From: Flavobacteriales bacterium
Lineage (GTDB): Bacteria; Bacteroidota; Bacteroidia; NS11-12g; UBA955
NCBI GenBank assembly: GCA_947472115.1
Contig: CANIZU010000131.1
Span: 1-5,585 of the forward strand
Length of the DNA stretch: 5,585 nucleotides
Direction: 5' to 3'
Part shown: positions 1 through 5,585 of the stretch, piece after piece
How positions within the stretch are numbered: position 1 is the stretch's first letter
How the letters are laid out: each line of letters starts with the position of its first letter
The notes under the pieces: model-generated
What the model saw: the letters and a program-made list of their open reading frames with translations, nothing else
Told to the model about the DNA's origin: nothing
The model's database searches: none
Translations under genes and position numbers: made by a program

Positions 1-10
1 GGCTTTTTTA
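1..10 (+). terminator. Possible tail of an intrinsic terminator of an upstream gene (partial)
   Basis: The window opens with GGC followed directly by six T and then A. This is the usual right foot of a rho-independent terminator stem plus its U tract on the plus strand. The left arm would lie outside the window, so the hairpin cannot be verified. If real, it separates odhB from whatever lies upstream and fits with odhB having its own promoter at 18-48. Confidence 0.3.
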
Positions 11-17
11 TTCCAAC

Positions 18-48
18 TTTTACAAACCGAATCCTTTGCCTAACTTTG
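18..48 (+). promoter_or_regulatory. Candidate Bacteroidota-type promoter for odhB
   Basis: TAACTTTG at 41-48 matches the Bacteroidota -7 consensus TAnnTTTG at every defined base. Transcription would start a few bases after 48, roughly 53-57, leaving a leader of about 15-20 nt before the ATG at 72, which is reasonable. The -33 element is poor: at the expected spacing of about 19 bp there is only TTTTA (18-22) rather than TTG or TTTG. The core of an inverted repeat (35-57) surrounds the -7 box. The consensus is established knowledge; use of this site is inferred. Confidence 0.45.
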
Positions 49-57
49 CTAGGCAAA
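35..57. repeat. Perfect 8-bp inverted repeat around the odhB -7 box
   Basis: TTTGCCTA (35-42) and TAGGCAAA (50-57) are exact reverse complements separated by a 7-base spacer, ACTTTGC. There is no T run after either arm on either strand, so it does not look like an intrinsic terminator. The repeat encloses the candidate -7 element at 41-48 and ends 14 bases before the odhB ATG. It could be an operator for a dimeric regulator, or, if transcription starts further upstream, an RNA hairpin in the leader. No regulator is identified. Confidence 0.5.
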
Positions 58-71
58 TCAGCAAAAATTCA

Positions 72-1367
72 ATGGCAATCGAAATAAAAGTACCGGCACC
101 TGGAGAATCAGTGAGTGAAGTGACCATCGCAAATTGGTTGGTTAAAGAAGGAGATTGGGTGGAGATGGATGCCCCGTTGGCAGAGTTTGAAAGCGACAAA
201 GCAACGTTTGAAGTAAATGCAGAAAAAGCAGGTGTAATCGAAAAACTGATTGGTAACATCGGTGATACCATTGCTATTAATACCGTAATTGCCGTTATCA
301 ATACCGATGCTGCACGTCCGGCTGCCGCCGAAGCCCCCGCCGCGAAAGTGGAAGCAGTAAGTGCTGCTGCGCCTGTTGCTGCATCAACTACAAGTAAATC
401 AGAGTCGGCTAATAATACTCCCGCAGCTGCCAATAGCAATGCCTCAGCAGAATCTAGTCACAATGCGAATGACACAGATTGGTCTTTGGTTTCTCCAGTT
501 GCAGCTCAATTGTTGCAGCAATACAATATCACCCCAAGTCAGGTCAAAGGAACGGGTGCGGGTGGACGAGTGACGAAAGTTGATGCTCTTGAGGCCATCG
601 TGGCTTTGGGTGGTGTGAAAGCGCAATCAACAAGCGGACCTCGTTCTGAGAAGCGTGAGAAAATGTCGAACTTGCGCAAAACCGTAAGCCGTAGACTGGT
701 AGCCGTAAAAAATGAAACAGCCATGCTTACCACTTTCAATGAGGTGAACATGAAGCCAATCATGGATTTGCGTGCGCAATACAAAAAGAAGTTTGAAGAG
801 ACCCATGGCGTTGGTTTGGGATTCATGAGTTTCTTTACCCGCGCTTGCTGTATCGCCCTAACTGAGTGGAGAGCAGTGAATGCAAGCATCGATGGGGAAG
901 AAATCGTTTATCATGATTATTGCGATGTTTCAATTGCGGTGAGTGCCCCTAAAGGATTGGTGGTACCCGTGATTCGCAGCGCAGAAAATTTGTCGTTGGA
1001 TGAAATCGAAAAAGAAGTAAAACGCTTGGCATCAAAGGCCCGCGATAATAAATTGAGTTTGGATGAGATGACCGGTGGAACGTTTACCATTACCAACGGT
1101 GGCGTTTTTGGTTCTATGATGAGTACACCGATTATCAATGCCCCTCAAAGTGGAATTTTGGGAATGCATAATATAGTAGAGCGCGCGGTGGTTGAAAACG
1201 GCCAGATCGTGATTCGCCCAATGATGTATTTGGCGTTGAGTTATGATCACAGAATCATTGATGGTCGCGAAAGTGTGAGCTTTTTAGTCCGCGTAAAGCA
1301 ATTACTTGAAAACCCAGAAATGATGTTCGATGGTAAAAAGCCTCAAGAACGCGTTTTGGGATTGTAA
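72..1367 (+). CDS. odhB: 2-oxoglutarate dehydrogenase complex E2, dihydrolipoyllysine succinyltransferase (OdhB/SucB)
   Basis: The 431-residue product is the core of the cytoplasmic 2-oxoglutarate dehydrogenase complex. It moves the succinyl group from its lipoyl arm to CoA, giving succinyl-CoA in the TCA cycle. Domains in order: a lipoyl domain (about 1-77) with the lipoylated lysine K43 in ESDKATFEV; a flexible Ala/Ser/Asn-rich linker (about 79-137); the small E3/E1-binding domain (about 138-176, starting near SPVAAQLL); and the acyltransferase domain (about 195-431) with the catalytic motif HRIIDG, H393 and D397. The stretch ETAMLTTFNEVNM and the C-terminal region are typical of succinyl rather than acetyl transferases. 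The ATG at 72 gives the standard N-terminus MAIEIKVPAPGES. The frame stays open upstream to a TTG at 36, but that would add 12 residues foreign to the family and would overlap the promoter. No Shine-Dalgarno is seen. The E1 and E3 genes are not in the window. The stop lies one base from the stop of the convergent exporter gene. Confidence 0.97.
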   Translation: MAIEIKVPAPGESVSEVTIANWLVKEGDWVEMDAPLAEFESDKATFEVNAEKAGVIEKLIGNIGDTIAINTVIAVINTDAARPAAAEAPAAKVEAVSAAAPVAASTTSKSESANNTPAAANSNASAESSHNANDTDWSLVSPVAAQLLQQYNITPSQVKGTGAGGRVTKVDALEAIVALGGVKAQSTSGPRSEKREKMSNLRKTVSRRLVAVKNETAMLTTFNEVNMKPIMDLRAQYKKKFEETHGVGLGFMSFFTRACCIALTEWRAVNASIDGEEIVYHDYCDVSIAVSAPKGLVVPVIRSAENLSLDEIEKEVKRLASKARDNKLSLDEMTGGTFTITNGGVFGSMMSTPIINAPQSGILGMHNIVERAVVENGQIVIRPMMYLALSYDHRIIDGRESVSFLVRVKQLLENPEMMFDGKKPQERVLGL

Positions 1368-1368
1368 T

Positions 1369-2232
1369 TTATACCAAACTAGTTTCTAATATGCAGTGGT
1401 GGACGTGTTCCCCCTCAATTTCGTGACGTACCCTGTCTTTTATCGCCTCTTGTTCTGATGCAGTCAATGTATTATCCATCATCAGATGCGCTGTCATTGC
1501 ATTTCTAGTAGTACTTAATGCCCAAATATGAAGGTGCTCAATACTCTTGACGCCAGGAATTTGAAGTATTCGCTTTTCTACCACGGTAATGTCGATGCCC
1601 TCCGGTACCCCATCCAAACTCAATCGGAAACTCTGTCGGAAAATATTAAGCGTTCCAACCAGAATGACTAAGCAGACTAGGACTCCTAAAATTGGATCTA
1701 TCATCTCGATGCCTGTATAGGTGATGAGCAATCCTCCAATCAATACCGCCAAACTGACACCGGCATCCGCGGCCATGTGTAAAAAGGCTGATCGCGAATT
1801 GAGTTCGTTATTGCTCATGAATAGGAGTGCTGTTACCGTGTTGATCACAACACCTACGCCAGCCACCCAACTCACCGTGCTTCCTATTGTGGGCTCAGGG
1901 TGTGAGAATCGGACATACGCTTCGTGTCCCATCGAAGTGATAGCAATAAAAAGCAAGATACAGTTCGCTAACGAAGCAAGAATGGTGGCCTTTGAAAAGC
2001 CATAAGTATAAATATTAGTCGGCTGCTTGGCGGCCATTTTTAGTGCTACCAAACTGATGACCAATCCTGCCACATCGCCTAAATTATGCCATGCGTCTGC
2101 AAGTAATGATAAACTATTAATTTGTAATCCGTAGCCAAATTCCACAGCCACGAAAGTGAGGTTTAGAGCGATTCCCCAAAGGTATTTGGGCCCCATGTTT
2201 TCTTGTGGCGCGCTATGACTGTGATTGTGCAT
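1369..2232 (-). CDS. Cation diffusion facilitator family zinc/cadmium exporter (CzcD/ZnT-like)
   Basis: This 287-residue inner-membrane protein probably exports Zn2+ (perhaps Cd2+ or Co2+) from the cytoplasm in exchange for protons. It has six hydrophobic segments at about 18-36, 42-65, 84-104, 118-139, 151-172 and 177-195, then a cytoplasmic domain of about 90 residues. The transport site is visible as HxxxD in helix 2 (H49, D53 in ADAWHNLGD) and HxxxD in helix 5 (H152, D156 in HMAAD), the pattern of the zinc-type CzcD/ZnT branch. The tail carries further candidate metal ligands, including H233 and H235 (EHLHIW), H249 and H276/H278/H279 (EHVHHC). The His-rich loop found in many relatives between helices 4 and 5 is absent; only a short MHNHSHS occurs at the N-terminus, which also supports this ATG start. 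It lies 17 bp after the SprT-like gene on the same strand, so is probably co-transcribed with it. Substrate is inferred from motifs only. Confidence 0.93.
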   Translation of the reverse strand: MHNHSHSAPQENMGPKYLWGIALNLTFVAVEFGYGLQINSLSLLADAWHNLGDVAGLVISLVALKMAAKQPTNIYTYGFSKATILASLANCILLFIAITSMGHEAYVRFSHPEPTIGSTVSWVAGVGVVINTVTALLFMSNNELNSRSAFLHMAADAGVSLAVLIGGLLITYTGIEMIDPILGVLVCLVILVGTLNIFRQSFRLSLDGVPEGIDITVVEKRILQIPGVKSIEHLHIWALSTTRNAMTAHLMMDNTLTASEQEAIKDRVRHEIEGEHVHHCILETSLV

Positions 2233-2249
2233 TGTATGAAAATGTGAAA

Positions 2250-2870
2250 TTAGTGATTTAACACGGGTTTACACTGCATCAGCCCAGGAACCAAATAGAT
2301 TTTACCCGTTTTTATTTCCTGACAGCGGAACCGGGTTCTCATTTTTTCTAGTTTGGTAAATTTGCGTCCGTCCTGAGTCTCGAACGTCTCTTGGTGTGGG
2401 ATTTCTTCCACCAATAGCCATTCCAGAGAGGCGTCGTAGTTTCTTAGCGTTCTAACTAAATTGGCATCCGTACAACTGCTGGCTTTTGGGTTTTTTAGGT
2501 ATCGATTTAACGCGGAGTGTACGTCTGTTGGCAGCAGATTTTGCTGAATGATGGGTGTGCTCACCACCTGAAATTCTCTTTTCCATTCGATGCCATGGGG
2601 TGGAACACGGGGGCCGGATTTCTCAAAATTTACGAGATGAGCAACCTCGTGCATGAATGTGATTAAAAAGGCAAAAGGGTTCAAATCGCGATTGATGGAA
2701 ATGCGATGACTACTTTCGTTGGTAGGCGGACGGTAATCGCCGAGTTTGGTTAATCGGGGGTTTTTGATGCGCAATTGGATTTTGTGGTGCGACATCAAAT
2801 CGGCGGCGTAGTGTTCACTACCGCTGGGTAAATATTTCTGTAGAACGGGTATGAGTTGTTCCTTGTTCAA
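2250..2870 (-). CDS. SprT-like domain protein (putative zinc metalloprotease fold)
   Basis: The 206-residue product has the SprT-like metallopeptidase core. The zinc motif HEVAH lies at 74-78 (H74, H78 ligands, E75 catalytic base), with a third ligand H92 in the typical HGIEWK segment. The stretch RLTKLGDYRPP (39-49) is characteristic of the family. Relatives such as eukaryotic Spartan cut proteins crosslinked to DNA; the function of the short bacterial members is not settled, so protease activity is inferred. The usual C-terminal zinc ribbon with paired CxxC motifs is missing: only single cysteines remain at 133, 183 and 200. No signal peptide or membrane segment is seen. The start is a TTG at 2870. 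No in-frame ATG or GTG lies between it and the upstream TAG at 2904-2906, and the next Met (M26) would remove the conserved LQKYLP segment. The gene follows the repeat-containing gap after lhgO and precedes the exporter by 17 bp. Confidence 0.88.
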   Translation of the reverse strand: MNKEQLIPVLQKYLPSGSEHYAADLMSHHKIQLRIKNPRLTKLGDYRPPTNESSHRISINRDLNPFAFLITFMHEVAHLVNFEKSGPRVPPHGIEWKREFQVVSTPIIQQNLLPTDVHSALNRYLKNPKASSCTDANLVRTLRNYDASLEWLLVEEIPHQETFETQDGRKFTKLEKMRTRFRCQEIKTGKIYLVPGLMQCKPVLNH

Positions 2871-2920
2871 TTGTTGTGTCGATGTATCTATGTCAAGATA
2901 AAACTAGTCTAGCTTCCCTG

Positions 2921-2983
2921 TGAATTAATTCAATTTCCCATCAATTCAGTTTCCGTCAATTCAATTTCCCGTCAGATCAATTT
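2921..2983 (-). repeat. Imperfect tandem repeat, four units of 15-16 bp, overlapping the 3' end of lhgO
   Basis: Read on the minus strand, units start with AAATTGA or AAACTGA at 2983, 2967, 2952 and 2936, with lengths 16, 15, 16 and 16. The unit is close to AAATTGAATTGACGGG. The first unit contains the last two sense codons of lhgO and its TGA stop. Units two and three are near copies with one or two changes, and the fourth keeps only its first ten bases. The array fills about half of the 101-bp gap (2871-2971) between lhgO and the SprT-like gene. The other half (2871-2920) shows no clear terminator and only a weak promoter-like TAGTTTTA (2906-2899, minus strand). Confidence 0.75.
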
Positions 2984-4174
2984 TTTCATGGCGCGCTCAG
3001 CGACCTCCAACCCAATAGATAATGAGCTCGTTGCGGCTGGACTTGGTGCGTTGAGCACGTGAATGAATGAGGTGGATTCTTGGATGTAGAAATCATCGAT
3101 TAGGCCACCATCTTTATCACAAGCCTGCGCCCTAACCCCTGCGCCTGCCGGAATTAAATCGTCCTCAGTGATAGATGGAACCAACTGTTGCAGTGCTTTT
3201 ACAAAGGCGGGTTTGAAGTATGAGCGATGGTATTCGCCAAGTCCAGTTTTCCAGTATTTGCTCGCCACTTTTCTAAAGCCAGCGAAAGAGATGGCATCCC
3301 AAAATTCACTCCACTTGAAATCCGTTTTCTTATAACCCTCTCTTTGGAATGCAAATACAGCATTTGGACCTGCCTCGATTTCACCACTGATTCTACGAGT
3401 AAAATGAACTCCCAAGAATGGGAAATTTGGATCAGGCACGGGATATATTAAGTTGTTTACTAAATGTGCTTTTTCGGGTTTGATAGCGTAATACTCCCCG
3501 CGGAATGGGATGATTTTCATGTTGAGGTTTTCCCCTGCCATGGCCGCTACTTTATCGCAATAAAGCCCCGCGCAATTGATAACCAATCGGGCCTCATATC
3601 TCTCAGTATCGGTGTGAACCACAGCCCCATGTTCATTGCCAACAATCGCTTGGATTTTTGAATTTAATATAATGTTGCCGTTGGTATTTAGGTTGATGTT
3701 TTCAGCCAACTTTACGGCAATCTGCTTGTAGTCAACGATGCCTGTTTGGGGCACAAAAACACCTTTTATACCTACGCAATTGGGCTCGTATTGTTTGATT
3801 TCGTCTTTTGACAAAAATCGCAATCCCGATAACCCATTCTGAATTCCCCTTTGGTATAAAGCCTCTAGTCCTGCAATTTCTTCGGGTTTGATAGCGACAA
3901 TTATTTTACCGCATAGATCATATTCGATATTTTGTGCTTTGCAAAAATCAATCAGCATGTCGTATCCTCGCAAACAATTTTGGGCCTTGAGGCTGCCGGG
4001 TTTATAATAAATTCCAGAGTGAATTACACCACTGTTGTTCCCTGTTTGATGTTTGGCAACGGCGTTTTCCTTCTCTAAAATGGTTACGGTTAAATCGGGG
4101 TTGAGTTGTAAAAGTTGGTAGGCCGTGGACAATCCCACAATGCCTCCGCCAATGATGATGATATCGGTTTTCAT
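2972..4174 (-). CDS. lhgO: L-2-hydroxyglutarate oxidase (FAD-dependent)
   Basis: The 400-residue product belongs to the LhgO/YgaF family of the DAO-type FAD oxidoreductases. It oxidises L-2-hydroxyglutarate to 2-oxoglutarate; E. coli LhgO passes the electrons to the membrane quinone pool. The N-terminal Rossmann motif GGGIVGLS (9-16) and E34 at the end of the second strand bind FAD. Family signatures follow: GNNSGVIHSGIYYKPGSLKA (45-64), PVPDPNFPFLGVHFTR (245-260), GAGVRAQ (344-350) and NAPSPAATS (375-383). Length is normal for the family (about 400-420). The ATG start sits immediately before the Rossmann strand, as expected. There is no signal peptide or clear transmembrane helix, so membrane contact would be peripheral. 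It starts 16 bp after the DUF2851 gene and is probably co-transcribed with it. Its stop codon is part of the first unit of the tandem repeat at 2921-2983. Its product is the substrate of the OdhB complex encoded at the other end of the window. Confidence 0.95.
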   Translation of the reverse strand: MKTDIIIIGGGIVGLSTAYQLLQLNPDLTVTILEKENAVAKHQTGNNSGVIHSGIYYKPGSLKAQNCLRGYDMLIDFCKAQNIEYDLCGKIIVAIKPEEIAGLEALYQRGIQNGLSGLRFLSKDEIKQYEPNCVGIKGVFVPQTGIVDYKQIAVKLAENINLNTNGNIILNSKIQAIVGNEHGAVVHTDTERYEARLVINCAGLYCDKVAAMAGENLNMKIIPFRGEYYAIKPEKAHLVNNLIYPVPDPNFPFLGVHFTRRISGEIEAGPNAVFAFQREGYKKTDFKWSEFWDAISFAGFRKVASKYWKTGLGEYHRSYFKPAFVKALQQLVPSITEDDLIPAGAGVRAQACDKDGGLIDDFYIQESTSFIHVLNAPSPAATSSLSIGLEVAERAMKKLI

Positions 4175-4190
4175 TGCTAGTTCAACAAAG

Positions 4191-5489
4191 TTACGATTCC
4201 TGTTTCATGAATGGAACATTGATTATCGCATCGCCAATTAAACATTGTGCACATTTCAATGGCTTACAATACAATTGATGTTGTGCAATCAGTGATTGAC
4301 TCCATTCAGAGTTGGATTTGGGTGGTTTGCAACGGTGAAAGGCCGACATTTTTTTTGTCGTTGTATTTGTTTCCGATGGGATCGCGGATCGTAATTGCTC
4401 GGCCGCAATTTGGAATTCGGGTTTGTGGGTTTCCGTTGCCAGGGTGTTCCAGAGCGGGATTAACCCATTTAGGATGACCTTTTTTGCGTGCTCCTGGCCG
4501 TTGTTGGGGTTGTGCTTCTCGGATAGTTTGCCTAGTTCGTAGTGTTTGTCCCAATATGCACTTAGATTAGATTGAAATCCCTTTTTTGTAATAGTTTCAA
4601 TGGTTTCTAGGTTCGGTTGGTTGAAAAATTGCGATAATTCTCCTTTGATCTGAAAGAGCCAACTGCCAAATTGAGCCAGCCGAATAGGGGCAAAAGATGG
4701 GGGTCTGACTTGTCGGTTATTCCATTGCAAATAATCAAGCGAATTGACATCGAACTTAATGACTTGGTATTGAAAAGTTTTTTTCAGCGATTCAAGATAG
4801 TCGTCGTGTTTAGTTATCGCCAATAGGCCACTGGTTCCGAGCAGATAGGCAATGATTTCGTTTTCTGATTTGGCTCGTAAAATGAGTGATTTTTTTACCG
4901 ATTTACAAATGTCGATGCAGTTGTGTTGGTTTGCTTTGCCAATCCAGGCCGACATAAATGCATACAGTGCGGTGAGCCACCAGTCTTGATTGAGTTGATT
5001 GTGCGCATGGATCAGCCGTTCCATTTTTCCTTTAGTTCTTTGGGTCAATGCTAATTGCAATTGTTGCGTCAAGAGGCTTTCCGATATCGCTGTGATTTGT
5101 TGGTCGCAAGGCAGCGATGGTGCCGAGTTAAATTGGGTCAAGTTGAGTTTTGATACCCTTGATTTTATAGAAATACAGGGGATGGGGTCTTTGCTTTGGG
5201 TGAAACAAGGGCGATCGTTTTGCCAAACAACATGTAGGATTACGCCATTGTATCTGGGGTCTGTATGGTGGTTATGAATATACCAATCGCTGGCGTTGAC
5301 ATGGATTTCAATTGCGCCAAAACAATGGATTCCGTTGATGACGACTTCGGCGTTTAGAAAGTCGGGACCATTTTGATTATTCCATTCCCCTTGATTTATG
5401 ATTTGTAATGGCTGACCATTATCGGTGGCTAGATACTGTGGCTGAAAAGCCAATTTCTCCCAAATGCGTTGCAATCCAAACTCTTTCAC
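4191..5489 (-). CDS. DUF2851 family protein of unknown function
   Basis: The 432-residue product matches the DUF2851 family, found mainly in Bacteroidota, and no function is known to me. The conserved N-terminal block is clear: GEWNNQNGPDFLNAE (34-48), GAIEIHVNASDWYIH (58-72), DPRYNGVILHVVWQND (77-92). The PD (42-43) followed by E61-x-H63 loosely resembles a PD-(D/E)xK nuclease core with His replacing Lys; this is only a suggestion. The C-terminus has cysteines C387, C408, C413 and C416 (C-x20-C-x4-C-x2-C) that could bind a metal. There is no signal peptide or transmembrane helix. The start is GTG at 5489; the upstream in-frame stop TGA is only two codons away, so nothing earlier is possible and no Met occurs before the conserved block. 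Coding-strand poly-A runs of 7-8 bases occur at 4349-4356, 4778-4784 and 4890-4896. It precedes lhgO by 16 bp, and the pair probably forms one transcript. Confidence 0.9.
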   Translation of the reverse strand: MKEFGLQRIWEKLAFQPQYLATDNGQPLQIINQGEWNNQNGPDFLNAEVVINGIHCFGAIEIHVNASDWYIHNHHTDPRYNGVILHVVWQNDRPCFTQSKDPIPCISIKSRVSKLNLTQFNSAPSLPCDQQITAISESLLTQQLQLALTQRTKGKMERLIHAHNQLNQDWWLTALYAFMSAWIGKANQHNCIDICKSVKKSLILRAKSENEIIAYLLGTSGLLAITKHDDYLESLKKTFQYQVIKFDVNSLDYLQWNNRQVRPPSFAPIRLAQFGSWLFQIKGELSQFFNQPNLETIETITKKGFQSNLSAYWDKHYELGKLSEKHNPNNGQEHAKKVILNGLIPLWNTLATETHKPEFQIAAEQLRSAIPSETNTTTKKMSAFHRCKPPKSNSEWSQSLIAQHQLYCKPLKCAQCLIGDAIINVPFMKQES

Positions 5490-5585
5490 GGCTCAAAGAT
5501 GTTAATGCGTTTTGTGAAATAAAAATGGGTTTGCTTTCTTTGGTGATCTTTGCAAAACGTCAATTTTGTGTTGGAAATAATGCAA
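5490..5585. other. Right-edge region upstream of the DUF2851 gene; no confident gene
   Basis: These 96 bases should contain the promoter of the DUF2851-lhgO pair or the end of a preceding gene. On the minus strand the best -7-like site is CATCTTTG (5501-5494), but it is too close to the GTG and has no TTG at the right spacing. On the plus strand, partial matches to TAnnTTTG occur at 5535-5542, 5545-5552 and 5561-5568, the last with TTTG 18 bases upstream (5539-5542), which could serve a divergent gene outside the window. An ATG at 5525 on the plus strand opens a 20-codon frame to the window edge. The minus strand also has open frames ending at 5502 and at 5486. None can be confirmed from this length. 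Confidence 0.3.

Noticed and set aside
2..43. End of an upstream plus-strand gene (frame giving ...LLQTESFA then TAA at 41-43)
   Set aside because: Only 13 codons, not recognisable as the E1 C-terminus, and it conflicts with the terminator-like GGC-T6 at 1-10 and the -7 box at 41-48.
36..71. Extended odhB start at TTG 36, adding 12 residues
   Set aside because: The family N-terminus begins at the ATG at 72 (MAIEIKVP). The extra residues do not resemble the family, and the bases are explained by the promoter and inverted repeat.
20..439. Minus-strand open frame of 139 codons opposite the start of odhB
   Set aside because: It is Ala-rich only because it is antisense to the Ala-rich linker of OdhB. 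It has no recognisable domain and overlaps a certain gene.
1347..1362. Imperfect palindrome around AACGCGTT near the odhB stop as a terminator
   Set aside because: The stem has no loop and no following T run. It lies within coding sequence and is better explained by codons.
1721..2005. Plus-strand open frame of 94 codons inside the exporter gene
   Set aside because: It is antisense to the transmembrane region of a well-supported gene, with no recognisable motif.
2899..2906. TAGTTTTA (minus strand) as a promoter for the SprT-like gene
   Set aside because: One mismatch to the -7 consensus, and the nearest TTG is 24 bases upstream, longer than usual. Too weak to list as a feature.
4306..4554. 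Minus-strand frame of 82 codons overlapping the 3' part of the DUF2851 gene
   Set aside because: It is an alternative frame of the same strand with no domain. It is mentioned only as the frame that slippage at the A8 tract would enter.
5486..5584. Minus-strand frame ending in TGA that overlaps the DUF2851 GTG (GTGA), as the end of an upstream gene
   Set aside because: Only 32 codons are visible, the peptide is not recognisable, and another minus-strand frame (ending at 5502) and a plus-strand frame are equally open.

Overview
This window looks like ordinary chromosomal DNA of a member of the Bacteroidota. The evidence is a DUF2851 protein (a family I know mainly from this phylum), a SprT-like protein of the phylum's usual form, no Shine-Dalgarno sequences before the starts, and one perfect match to the phylum's TAnnTTTG -7 promoter element. 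Base composition looks moderate and even across the genes, and I see no transposase, integrase, tRNA, rRNA or CRISPR array. I cannot place the genus.

Layout. Bases 1-71 are a short leader that probably holds the tail of an upstream terminator, a -7 box and a perfect 8-bp inverted repeat around that box. Bases 72-1367 (+) encode the E2 subunit (OdhB/SucB) of the 2-oxoglutarate dehydrogenase complex. Everything after it is on the minus strand. Read in the direction of transcription (right to left) these genes are a DUF2851 protein of unknown function (5489-4191), an L-2-hydroxyglutarate oxidase LhgO (4174-2972), a SprT-like zinc metalloprotease-fold protein (2870-2250) and a cation diffusion facilitator zinc/cadmium exporter (2232-1369). 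The first two genes are 16 bp apart and the last two 17 bp apart, so each pair is probably co-transcribed. The 101-bp gap between the pairs carries a small imperfect tandem repeat that begins inside the end of lhgO. The exporter and odhB converge with only one base between their stop codons. The last 96 bases have no confident gene.

How the genes relate. OdhB is a core TCA-cycle enzyme. LhgO returns L-2-hydroxyglutarate, a side product of other dehydrogenases, to 2-oxoglutarate, which is the substrate of the OdhB complex, so the two act on neighbouring steps although they are not in one operon. The exporter and the SprT-like protein have no visible metabolic link to them. The gene content is mostly housekeeping. 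I did not find a clear new biological system. The least explained items are the operator-like repeat at the odhB promoter, the DUF2851 protein with its PD...E-x-H motif and C-terminal cysteine cluster, and the tandem repeat after lhgO. Two of the five genes appear to start at non-ATG codons (TTG for the SprT-like gene, GTG for DUF2851).
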